This document shows, in pieces, positions 8,765-18,256 of a stretch of 64,000 bases of DNA. Numbering within the stretch: position 1 is the first letter of the stretch; every line of letters starts with the position of its first letter. The DNA is from Clostridium jeddahitimonense (GTDB taxonomy: Bacteria; Bacillota; Clostridia; Clostridiales; Clostridiaceae): contig LM994670.1 in assembly GCA_000753455.2 (NCBI GenBank), positions 800,177 to 864,176 of the forward strand, written 5' to 3'. Position numbers and translations under genes: made by a program. The notes beneath the pieces were generated by a model that was not told the origin of the DNA, searched no databases, and was given only the letters and a program-made list of their open reading frames with translations.

Positions 8765-10036
8765 ATGAATCTTTTAAAAAATAGAGATATTAAAAATATA
8801 ATAATACTTTCAGCTATTTCTTTTATAATATTTACTTTAATATCAATGTTATTTTTAAATAATTGGTTTAATAATATTAGTTCAAGATATGGAGAACAGA
8901 ATATAGCCTTAGTAGGAGCTATATTAGAACAAAATCCTGAGCTCGAGGAAAAGATAATACCTATTATTACAAAAGGTGAGTATGGTAAGTATTACGATGT
9001 TGGAAAAGTAGTGATGGATAAATACTATTATAATGATAATATATTGCCATATAAGAATGCTGTTATAAAAAATGAATATGATAATTTTAAAAAAATATGG
9101 ATAGGCTTCGTAGGAATAGTTTGGGCTATATTATTAACTTTATTTATATATATAATTAAACCTATTTTTAAAAACTTAAATACTCTTGGACAAATTGCAG
9201 ATAATATGGTTGAAGGAAAGTTTAATAATAAGCAGTTAGCATTAAATGAAGGTGAACTAGCAGTATTTTATAATAAGTTTATAGATATGGGAGAACGGCT
9301 TGAAGGAGCCTTAAGTGATCTTAAAGCAGAAAAGGTTAACTTAAAAAATATTATTAATGATATATCTCATCAATTAAAAACTCCACTTTCTGCATTGATT
9401 ACGTATAATGATATTTTAAAGAATCATAATAATATGGATAGTGAAACTAGAACTAAGTTTATAGACTCAACATCAGACCAGTTAGACAGGATGGATTGGC
9501 TTATTACCACTTTGTTAAAATACGCTAGAATAGAAAGTAATGCAATTAATTATAATAAGTCTTTACATTCTTTAAAAGATACTATAAATTATTGTATGCA
9601 GCCTTTAAAAGTTAAAGCTGATGAAATGAAACAAAATATTATATTAGATTTTAAGGGTGAGGGCCTTTACTTTCATGATGAGAAATGGATCGGAGAAGCT
9701 TTTAGTAATATTATTAAAAATTCTATAGAGCACACAGCTTTAGGAGGAAGTATAAAAGTTTGTCTTGAAGAAACTCCATTAAGTGTCACAGTAACTATAA
9801 GCGATAATGGGGAAGGTATAGAAAAGAAAGACCTTAAAAATATATTTAAAAGATTTTATAAGGGAAAGAATTCTTTAAATCCTAAAAGTATTGGAATAGG
9901 ATTATCTTTAAGTAAAAAGATAATAGAAGCTCATAATGGTAGTATAGTTGCAGAAAGTGAAGTTTTAGTAGGCACCACCTTTTACATAACTTTTTTAAAG
10001 GTAAGGTCTGATTATGCAAAGGAGAATGAAATATGA
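8765..10036 (+). CDS. sensor histidine kinase
   Basis: A 423-residue membrane kinase: membrane segments at about 13-33 and 112-134 enclose a short outer loop of about 80 residues, then a HAMP-like linker, the dimerisation helix with H202 in NDISHQLKTPLS, the N box (NIIKNSIEHT), and the G boxes DNGEGI and GIGLSLSKK. The loop is too small for a large ligand-binding domain, so it may sense through the transporter as BceS-type kinases do; that is inference. Its stop overlaps the start of the next gene in ATGA, making a coupled unit. Confidence 0.93.
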   Translation: MNLLKNRDIKNIIILSAISFIIFTLISMLFLNNWFNNISSRYGEQNIALVGAILEQNPELEEKIIPIITKGEYGKYYDVGKVVMDKYYYNDNILPYKNAVIKNEYDNFKKIWIGFVGIVWAILLTLFIYIIKPIFKNLNTLGQIADNMVEGKFNNKQLALNEGELAVFYNKFIDMGERLEGALSDLKAEKVNLKNIINDISHQLKTPLSALITYNDILKNHNNMDSETRTKFIDSTSDQLDRMDWLITTLLKYARIESNAINYNKSLHSLKDTINYCMQPLKVKADEMKQNIILDFKGEGLYFHDEKWIGEAFSNIIKNSIEHTALGGSIKVCLEETPLSVTVTISDNGEGIEKKDLKNIFKRFYKGKNSLNPKSIGIGLSLSKKIIEAHNGSIVAESEVLVGTTFYITFLKVRSDYAKENEI

Positions 10037-10305
10037 CAAGAGACACAAGAGAAGAACTATTAGAATTGTACACTGAGTTAGTAGATTGTGGAGTAGTTTT
10101 CCACTATGGTAACGAAGAAATTGATAACGGTGAAATAACTAATTTTGAAATTGATGATGAAGATATGATAACAATCGAATTAGATGGTTGTGAAACTTAC
10201 GAAATAGAGTTACAAGATTTTATAGATAATCACTCAAAGGATGGAGTTAACTACCATAGCTTTGAAATGGGAAGAAGATTCGATCATATATTAGCTGATA
10301 AATAG
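10033..10305 (+). CDS. small acidic protein, unknown function
   Basis: The product has 90 residues, is strongly acidic and has no membrane segment or recognisable motif. It starts within the kinase stop (ATGA overlap) with an AAAGGAG ribosome binding site, so it is very likely translated with the two-component system and could be an accessory factor. Predicted to be mostly beta strand followed by a helix (NEEIDNGEITNFEIDDEDM, then HSFEMGRRFDHIL). I do not recognise the family. Confidence 0.75.
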   Translation: MTRDTREELLELYTELVDCGVVFHYGNEEIDNGEITNFEIDDEDMITIELDGCETYEIELQDFIDNHSKDGVNYHSFEMGRRFDHILADK

Positions 10306-10312
10306 CAGGAAA

Positions 10313-10352
10313 AAAGACAGTAGAAAGGTTATGTAACTTATCTACTGTCTTT
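10313..10352. terminator. bidirectional terminator
   Basis: A perfect 12-bp stem AAAGACAGTAGA / TCTACTGTCTTT between convergent genes, with A residues on the left and T-rich sequence on the right. Confidence 0.75.
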
Positions 10353-10355
10353 GAT

Positions 10356-10769
10356 TTATTCTACATTTTCTTGTGAGCTATCCTTTTTTGCTAAGGACTT
10401 CATTACCCATGAGCCATTAGGATCTTTTGTTAATTCACCTACTAATGTAGTGCTTTGATGTGGTTCAGTATGACTAAGCCCAAAAGCTTCAACTACAACC
10501 TTATCTTCAGTCTTATCGACGAAAGTCATAGTTTGAACTCTGTTGATTCTTAGGTCTTTATCTTTCCAATTAGTGAAGTAGTAGTCAATTGCATAAGTTA
10601 AATTACTACATTTGTATGAAACGTACTTTCCTTTTAATAAGACTCCACCAGTAACCAATAACACAATAAGAACTATAGGAAAAATTATTGTAAATAACTT
10701 TTTTCTACGTTTTTTTAAGCGTTGGACTCTAGTGTATGTCCTATTTTTTTTAGAACGCTTTTGCACCAT
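10356..10769 (-). CDS. hypothetical single-pass membrane protein
   Basis: A 137-residue protein with a very basic N terminus (KRSKKNRTYTRVQRLKKRRKK), one membrane helix at about 26-45 and a roughly 90-residue outer domain (YAIDYYFTNWKDKDLRINRVQTM, then VVEAFGLSHTEPHQS). The basic head followed by one helix gives an inside-to-outside topology. The outer part resembles small SnoaL/NTF2-like or lipoprotein domains in pattern, but this is weak. No family recognised. The ribosome binding site GGGGGCG is unusual. Confidence 0.65.
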   Translation of the reverse strand: MVQKRSKKNRTYTRVQRLKKRRKKLFTIIFPIVLIVLLVTGGVLLKGKYVSYKCSNLTYAIDYYFTNWKDKDLRINRVQTMTFVDKTEDKVVVEAFGLSHTEPHQSTTLVGELTKDPNGSWVMKSLAKKDSSQENVE

Positions 10770-10917
10770 AAAATCGCCCCCAAAAAAACTCTATGTTAAT
10801 ATATTACCATAAATTGTAAATATGTAAAGTGGATATTGTATATTTAAAGAAGGAAACATATAATAAGGATAAGACAAAAAAATGAAAACAATGGAAGAAT
10901 AGAAGGAGAACATAAAT

Positions 10918-11316
10918 ATGGATTACTCAAGTTTAATATTAATGGAAAGAGATGTTGAAACAGGATTTGTTACAAAAGAATTAGGAAGTTATCAAGTATC
11001 TGTTGAAGCTGAATATGTAAAAGGCTTTTATGTAAAGGGAGATACGGTTTATTTAAAATTTGACACAAATAAAGATGTTGAAGAGTGGGAATACTCTGCT
11101 ATATACGATGTATTTAATTATTCTATATTTGAAGAGGAAGGATTTAAGATTGAAGATGTTGATGATGAATACAATCCAACATTCTTAATTACATTTAAAT
11201 ATGAGGATGATCATGGATATATTAATGAGAAACTATCTTTAGCTTTAGAATTAATCCATGAAGCTATGGAAAAGGCCTTCAATGATATAGAAGGAAAACA
11301 AGAAGAATATAAGTAG
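10918..11316 (+). CDS. conserved clostridial hypothetical (DUF6762-like)
   Basis: A 132-residue acidic soluble protein without membrane segments. The opening MDYSSLILMERDVETGF matches my recollection of the DUF6762 family found in clostridia; I cannot verify this. It is preceded by AGAAGGAGAAC and is 16 bases from pepF, so they probably share a transcript. No function is known to me. Confidence 0.65.
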   Translation: MDYSSLILMERDVETGFVTKELGSYQVSVEAEYVKGFYVKGDTVYLKFDTNKDVEEWEYSAIYDVFNYSIFEEEGFKIEDVDDEYNPTFLITFKYEDDHGYINEKLSLALELIHEAMEKAFNDIEGKQEEYK

Positions 11317-11332
11317 AAAGGAGTAGCCTATA

Positions 11333-13144
11333 ATGGTTAATAATGCTATGGAAAGTAAGGTTTTAAAGAAGAGAGAGGATATTCAAGAAATAGATAAATG
11401 GAGTGTTAACGAAGTTTATTCTAGTGATGAAGTTTGGGAAAAAGAATATAAAGAACTTCAAGAAGAAGCGCCAAAGCTTAAATGGTTTGAAGGAAAACTT
11501 AAAAATGGAGAGGTATTAATAGAATACTTAGAATTAAACGAAGAAATTTCTAGAAAAGCTGAAAAGATATATGTTTATGCACATTTAAAATCAGATGAAG
11601 ATACATCAAATCCTAAGTATCAAAGTATGATGAATAAGATTGATGCTTATATGGCAGAGTATGCAACATATTCAGCTTATTTAGTTCCTGAACTATTAAG
11701 TTTACCAGACGGATTTATAGAGGAAGAGATAAAAAGATTAGATGGATTAAAGCCATATGAATTTTTATTAACTAACATAATTAAAGAAAAACCTCATGTA
11801 TTAAGTAAGGAAGAAGAGGAACTTTTAGCTGCAGCATCTGATTGTCTTGATGCACCATCATCAATTCATAATATAATGACTAATGCTGATATGAAGTTTG
11901 GAAATATTAAAGATGAAGATGGTCATGAAGTAGAATTAACAGAAGGAAATTACTCTTCGTTTATAAAATCTAAAGATAGAAGTGTCAGAGAAGCTGCATT
12001 TAAAGATTTATTTGGACATTATAAGGATTTTGAAAATACTTTAGCTACAACACTTTCTAGCTCTATAAAAGCCTTTAATTTCTCTGCAAGAGTAAGAAAG
12101 TATAATAGTGCTTTAGAAGCAGCATTAAAGCCTGAGGATATTCCACTTGAGGTTTATAAGAATGCTATTAAAACTATAAATGATAATATTGAATCACTTC
12201 ATAGATACGTAAGAGTAAAGAAGAAATTACTTGGACTTGATGAAATGCATATGTATGATTTATATGTTCCAGTTATAGAAATTGATAAAGAACATGTAGA
12301 ATTTGATAAAGGCGTTGAAATGGCTATAGAAGGACTTAATCCACTAGGAGAAGAATATTTAGAAATATTTAAAGGTGGAATTGAAGGTGGATGGATAGAT
12401 AAATACATCAATAAAGGAAAAAGAGGTGGAGCATATTCATGGGGTGGATATGATACAAAACCATTCGTATTATTAAATTATAATTACGATTTAAATGATG
12501 TATCTACATTAGTTCATGAAATGGGTCACTCAATTCATTCTTACTATTCAAGAAAAGAGCAAAGCTATTATTATGCTGGATATTCAATATTCTGTGCAGA
12601 AGTTGCTTCAACAACTAATGAAGCGTTACTTATTCATCATTTAATAAATAAAGAAACTGATGAAAAGAAGAAGCTTTATTTAATAAATCAAGAGTTAGAG
12701 CAAATAAGAACAACAGTATTTAGACAAATAATGTTTGCAGAATTTGAACTTTATACTCATGAAAGCTTTGAAAAAGGTATGCCTTTAACAGCAGAGGACT
12801 ATAATGCTAAATGGCACGAATTAAACCAAAAATATTTTGGTGAAGATATAATTGTAGATAATGAAATAGATGTTGAGTGGGCAAGAATACCTCACTTCTA
12901 TAATGATTTCTACGTATATCAATATGCAACAGGTTATGCAGCTGCATCAGCTTTTGCTAAATCAATTTTAGATAAAGAGCCAAATGCTGTTGAGAAATAT
13001 ACTGGTTTCTTAAAGAGTGGTGGAAGTAATTATCCAATAGAAATATTAAAGAAAGCTGGAGTTGATATGACAACACCTAAGCCTTTAGAAGCTACTATTG
13101 AGAGATTTAATGAATTATTAGATATGTTAGAGAAAGATATTTAA
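11333..13144 (+). CDS. pepF: oligoendopeptidase F
   Basis: A 603-residue cytosolic zinc metallopeptidase of family M3. The active-site motif HEMGH lies at about residues 395-399 in LVHEMGHSIHSYYS, with the downstream glutamate ligand in EVASTTNEALL. Length and N-terminal domain match PepF, which trims short peptides. The start has an AAAGGAG ribosome binding site. The downstream rhomboid gene begins one base after its stop, so the two are coupled; this pairing of two peptidases may be coincidental to function. Confidence 0.93.
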   Translation: MVNNAMESKVLKKREDIQEIDKWSVNEVYSSDEVWEKEYKELQEEAPKLKWFEGKLKNGEVLIEYLELNEEISRKAEKIYVYAHLKSDEDTSNPKYQSMMNKIDAYMAEYATYSAYLVPELLSLPDGFIEEEIKRLDGLKPYEFLLTNIIKEKPHVLSKEEEELLAAASDCLDAPSSIHNIMTNADMKFGNIKDEDGHEVELTEGNYSSFIKSKDRSVREAAFKDLFGHYKDFENTLATTLSSSIKAFNFSARVRKYNSALEAALKPEDIPLEVYKNAIKTINDNIESLHRYVRVKKKLLGLDEMHMYDLYVPVIEIDKEHVEFDKGVEMAIEGLNPLGEEYLEIFKGGIEGGWIDKYINKGKRGGAYSWGGYDTKPFVLLNYNYDLNDVSTLVHEMGHSIHSYYSRKEQSYYYAGYSIFCAEVASTTNEALLIHHLINKETDEKKKLYLINQELEQIRTTVFRQIMFAEFELYTHESFEKGMPLTAEDYNAKWHELNQKYFGEDIIVDNEIDVEWARIPHFYNDFYVYQYATGYAAASAFAKSILDKEPNAVEKYTGFLKSGGSNYPIEILKKAGVDMTTPKPLEATIERFNELLDMLEKDI

Positions 13145-13145
13145 G

Positions 13146-14126
13146 ATGAAAAAGTTTGAAGATAAGTTTTTTAATATATTAATTAATAGATATGGGTTTT
13201 ATATAAAAGACTATTTTAGTCAATCTAATAATGAAAATAAATGGGTTGCCATATCTGAAAATGATAACTATGCTTATTGTGTTATAGTGTGCGATGAAAA
13301 TAATGCAAATGTGCTTTATACCGAAGCTTATGAACAACTAAGCAAAATATTTACTAAGCCTGTAGCTATAAATGTAGTTATTGCAACTAAAAGAGATGAA
13401 ATATCACAAGAGTATTTAGGACAATATAATAAACTTATTTATTCATTAACTGAAGAAAGAGCGGTTTACAGCGGAGATGGCTGTAAGCCTCTCCTTAAAG
13501 TATGTGAATATATGGGTGTAAAAGAGAAGAAGCATAAAAATAGATTTAAAGATAATAAACTTACTTATATATTGATAGGATTAAATATATTAATTTATAT
13601 ATTAACAGCAATAATGTCTAGAAGTTTATTAGATAGCAACACTTATGTGTTGATAAGATTAGGTGCAAAGGTTAATGAATTAATTAATCATGGACAAGTT
13701 TGGCGATTGTTAACTTGTGCCTTTTTACATGGTGGAATTATGCACTTAGCTTTTAATATGTATGCATTGAAGATAATAGGTTCAGAAGTTGAATATGTTT
13801 TTGGACGTAAAAAATATTTAATAATATATTTAATGGCAGCGCTTGGAGGAAGTATATTTAGTTATATCTTTAGTCCATACTCTATATCTGTAGGAGCTTC
13901 AGGAGCTATTTTTGGTCTTTTAGGAGCTATGCTGATATTTGGAATTAAACATAGAGATAAAATAGGAAAAAGCTATATGATGAATATTGTTCAAGTTATA
14001 ATTATTAATATAATTATAGGTGTTTCATTAAGTAATATAGATAATTTTGCACACCTTGGGGGATTGATAGTAGGAGGAGTAACTGCTTTAATAGTTAAAA
14101 GTAATTTGGAAAAATCATTTAAATAA
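13146..14126 (+). CDS. rhomboid-family intramembrane serine protease with N-terminal extension
   Basis: A 326-residue protein. The first 130 residues are soluble and unlike known rhomboid cores; from about residue 138 there are six or seven membrane helices. Rhomboid motifs are present: RLLTCAFLHGGIMHLAFNM (HxxxxHxxxN), the catalytic serine in GASGAIFG near residue 252 and the catalytic histidine in NFAHLGG near residue 301. All catalytic residues are intact. There is no clear ribosome binding site; translation is probably coupled to pepF, which ends one base earlier. Confidence 0.93.
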   Translation: MKKFEDKFFNILINRYGFYIKDYFSQSNNENKWVAISENDNYAYCVIVCDENNANVLYTEAYEQLSKIFTKPVAINVVIATKRDEISQEYLGQYNKLIYSLTEERAVYSGDGCKPLLKVCEYMGVKEKKHKNRFKDNKLTYILIGLNILIYILTAIMSRSLLDSNTYVLIRLGAKVNELINHGQVWRLLTCAFLHGGIMHLAFNMYALKIIGSEVEYVFGRKKYLIIYLMAALGGSIFSYIFSPYSISVGASGAIFGLLGAMLIFGIKHRDKIGKSYMMNIVQVIIINIIIGVSLSNIDNFAHLGGLIVGGVTALIVKSNLEKSFK

Positions 14127-14167
14127 TAAGTTTTATCTATATTGAAGCGATAGAGGAGGCATTAGCT

Positions 14168-14782
14168 TTGGATTTGAAAAAAGATAAAGCACTAATTATT
14201 AATTTAGTGTATATGGCCATATTAGCTATAACTTTGGTATATGATATGATGGCTAAAGAAGGTGTTCATACATTTAGAATAGGATTAGCAGCAGTAACTG
14301 CATGGATTATGTTCTTTGTTTATAAGAAAACATTCTTAAGAAGATCAAGAATAAGTTTTTATTTAATATTTATATTTGTATTTGCTGCGATGTATTTAGG
14401 AAGTGTATTAGATTTCTATATAATAATTCCAGGATATGATAAGATACTTCATTTAATTTCAGGGATAATAATAGCGTACATAGGATTTATATTCTATTTA
14501 ACATTAGTTAAAACTGATGATAAAGAAGCTGTTAATCCTATGATGGGAGTAGTATTCTCTATAATATTCTCAATTGCAGCAGCAGGAGCATGGGAAATAT
14601 GGGAGTTTAGTACAGACCAATTATTTGGATTTACATCACAAAATAATAGTTTAATAGATACTATGATGGATATAATATGTGGAACAGTTATGGGAATCTT
14701 AGCTAATATTCCAATAGCTATGTATATAAAAGGAAAGAAAGTAAGGTTTATAGAAAAGTTAGTTGAAGATATTAGAAGATAG
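14168..14782 (+). CDS. YjdF/DUF2238-like integral membrane protein
   Basis: A 204-residue protein with six hydrophobic segments. The pattern DKILHLISG, GAWEIWEFSTDQLFG and DTMMDIICGTVMG, with acidic residues inside membrane helices, is what I recall for the DUF2238 (YjdF) family of unknown function. The start is a TTG with GAGGAGG eight bases upstream. Its TAG stop directly abuts the modular palindrome at 14783. Confidence 0.75.
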   Translation: MDLKKDKALIINLVYMAILAITLVYDMMAKEGVHTFRIGLAAVTAWIMFFVYKKTFLRRSRISFYLIFIFVFAAMYLGSVLDFYIIIPGYDKILHLISGIIIAYIGFIFYLTLVKTDDKEAVNPMMGVVFSIIFSIAAAGAWEIWEFSTDQLFGFTSQNNSLIDTMMDIICGTVMGILANIPIAMYIKGKKVRFIEKLVEDIRR

Positions 14783-15057
14783 TTTCTTCGCAAGGAGAAA
14801 TATATTCTTTGACTGGAGAAGTATACACTAAGTATAGAGAAATATTACTACGTAAGAGAATTATTCATACTAAATGAAAAAAGTATGCCTGAAGCAGATA
14901 TAGATTATGCTTCAGGCATTTTTCTATAATAAAATAAGATATTTATCTGTAGCATTAGCTACATAATTCTCTTCAATTTTCTGAATGTTTCTCTGAGACA
15001 AAATCTCATATTTATCTTTTGCGAGAGCAAAACATTTCTCTTAGTGAGCATAGCAAA
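14783..15057. repeat. class A modular palindromic element, copy 1
   Basis: Left half: GAGAA-type linkers at 14795, 14816, 14837 and 14856 (spacing 21, 21, 19 bp), separated by different short palindromes such as TTAC-TAC-GTAA. Centre: a 12-bp hairpin (14885-14919). Right half: TTCTCT-type linkers at about 14943, 14967, 14989, 15012 and 15036 (24, 22, 23, 24 bp) separated by GTAGC-ATTA-GCTAC, TTCA-ATTTTC-TGAA, TGAGA-CAAAA-TCTCA and TTTGC-GAGA-GCAAA. Ends resemble the TTCGC...GCGAA termini of the other copies. It fills the gap between two convergent genes and touches both stop codons. Confidence 0.85.
14885..14924. terminator. central terminator hairpin of class A copy 1
   Basis: Perfect 12-bp stem ATGCCTGAAGCA / TGCTTCAGGCAT with an 11-base loop, followed by TTTTCT on the + strand and preceded by AAAAAAG (a T run on the - strand). 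It can act in both directions between the convergent genes. Confidence 0.75.
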
Positions 15058-16296
15058 CTAATATACAAAGTAATATGTGTTATTAAGTGGTAAATTGTAT
15101 TTATCACTTATTTTTTTTAGGTATTCTTTACACTTTAAGTAGGATTGCTCTTTATAGTTTTTGTTGTAGTGATTAATTTCTTTTGAGTTTAGTTCATGTC
15201 TAATAGATTCAAAGCTTTGGTTTAAGGCTCGCCTAAATGATATTTCATTGTATTCTTCATAGATTAAAGAGTCTGTGAAGTTATAAAGTTTTATAAAATT
15301 GTTTTGTGAGCCAATATCTTTTAATTTTGACAAACCATCATAATCTAACTTTTCTAATACAAATAATTTATATGATTCAATGTCAGTTGAAAAATTTATG
15401 TTAGAGAAGTTACCCTTAAGAAAGTTTATAGAATTTATAGTTTTAATTGCAGAAACTTCCTTATCTTTAACCTCTAACATTATATCTATATTTGAAAAGT
15501 CATAGCTTTTTAAATATTCTAAAAAAGTATCTATAAATATTGTTGGGGAATGAGCACCACGTTTTTTTGTAGCATCTTGTATACTGTAGTGTACTTTCAT
15601 ATCACCATCGCTATCTTTCCATGTTTTTTTTATTATGGGAAGTAGCTTAGGAATGGAGATGGATGTATCACCATAACATTCATAATGTAGATTATCAAAG
15701 ATAATAGGTATATTACAACGACTATTTATTTCTAATAAATCATATATAGAAAAAAATCTTTCATCATTTTCTATTATTAATCTTTTCTTAATGGAGTTAT
15801 CTAAATTGTTATATTCACTTACAAATCTATTAATAGCATTCTCTTTATCGTTATAAACACCACCAACATGAAGAATTATTTTATGACTAGATGGTAAGTT
15901 TAAGCTATCTAAAAATTTGCAGTGAAAGCTAAGGTCTAGTATTGATTTTTCTACTACATCTTTTTTAGGAGAGTTTAGAAGTGTGTATTGACCCGGGTGC
16001 ATGGATACTCTCATATTATTAGATTTTATATAATTACCTATTTTGGTTAAAAGCTCTTTGTTAATATCCCACCAGTTATAATTATTAATTTTATGGCTAC
16101 CTAAGGGAATTATATCTGAGCTTATTCTAAATAATTTAATGTTTTTAGAATTGTTATAACGAAGTATAGAATATAAGTCTTCTAGATTATCTTTTATTAA
16201 TAAGGCTATTTTTTCTTCTGAATAATTAGAAAGAGTCAATTTTCTTGTTGTCTTATATGGAACCATAAGTGGAGTACATGCATATCCAATTTTCAT
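15058..16296 (-). CDS. uvsE: UV DNA damage endonuclease UvsE
   Basis: A 412-residue protein of the UvdE/UvsE family, a TIM-barrel nuclease that nicks 5' of UV photoproducts. Family hallmarks are visible: the N-terminal MKIGYACTP, RISSDIIPLGSH, RVSMHPGQYTLLNSP (metal-binding histidine), ILHVGGVYNDKENAI, RLIIENDE and DNLHYECYG, then MLEVKDKE. An AAGGAGAC ribosome binding site precedes the ATG. Such enzymes help spores and vegetative cells survive UV damage. The TAG stop is fused to the end of the class A element, with no intervening base. Confidence 0.93.
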   Translation of the reverse strand: MKIGYACTPLMVPYKTTRKLTLSNYSEEKIALLIKDNLEDLYSILRYNNSKNIKLFRISSDIIPLGSHKINNYNWWDINKELLTKIGNYIKSNNMRVSMHPGQYTLLNSPKKDVVEKSILDLSFHCKFLDSLNLPSSHKIILHVGGVYNDKENAINRFVSEYNNLDNSIKKRLIIENDERFFSIYDLLEINSRCNIPIIFDNLHYECYGDTSISIPKLLPIIKKTWKDSDGDMKVHYSIQDATKKRGAHSPTIFIDTFLEYLKSYDFSNIDIMLEVKDKEVSAIKTINSINFLKGNFSNINFSTDIESYKLFVLEKLDYDGLSKLKDIGSQNNFIKLYNFTDSLIYEEYNEISFRRALNQSFESIRHELNSKEINHYNKNYKEQSYLKCKEYLKKISDKYNLPLNNTYYFVY

Positions 16297-16491
16297 AACT
16301 AGTCTCCTTGTATATGATTTTCAAAAATTATAAATTTTTTTAGATTGAAATTATATAAAATAGTATTTTATTTTAGACTTAGTATTAGTATTTTAATATA
16401 AAAGTTGATATATTCATAAAATAAATTTAAATAATATGTTAAACTTTTAATAGTTCGATAAAAAAGGATGAAAAAATATAGAATTTGTTAA

Positions 16492-17886
<1,395 letters not shown>

Positions 17887-17892
17887 AAGAAT

Positions 17893-17930
17893 AAAAAGTC
17901 AACGTTTTATATGGACGTTGACTTTTTGAT
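17893..17930 (+). terminator. intrinsic terminator of gdhA
   Basis: Perfect 13-bp stem AAAAAGTCAACGT / ACGTTGACTTTTT, loop of nine bases, T run. The rest of the 370-bp interval to 18256 holds a second short hairpin and the parE promoter. Confidence 0.9.
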
Positions 17931-18118
17931 TTTGTTGAAAGGTGATTATGTCAGGTGAAAGATCATTGAGTGAATTGAAAAATTATAAGATTATTATGAT
18001 AGGTTAAAGTTAAATTTATACTATATAAGCTTAACTTAACAACTTTGTTGTGAAAAAAACTTTGCTAATTTATGAAATAGGGGATAAGATAAGTATGTAA
18101 ATGAATGTTAAAAATTCT

Positions 18119-18139
18119 ACCAGCTTTGAGCTGGTTTTT
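18119..18139 (+). terminator. short terminator-like hairpin upstream of parE
   Basis: ACCAGCT-TTG-AGCTGGT (perfect 7-bp stem) followed by TTTTG. It lies before the predicted parE promoter, so it probably insulates parE from upstream transcription. Confidence 0.5.
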
Positions 18140-18159
18140 GAACATTTTTAGAAATAAAT

Positions 18160-18188
18160 TTGCAATCGAAAGTATGTTTATGTAAAAT
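18160..18188 (+). promoter_or_regulatory. predicted sigma-A promoter of parE-parC
   Basis: TTGCAA and TAAAAT separated by 17 bp, about 68 bases before the parE start codon. Confidence 0.45.
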
Positions 18189-18256
18189 TAAAAGATGTGA
18201 TAAAAATTAACTTTGAAAAAAGGTAGGTTTTATATAGATTTTTCTTGGAGGTTTAT

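Noticed and set aside
9882..10073. Antisense frame across the kinase/small gene junction
   Set aside because: Entirely inside two well supported + strand genes.
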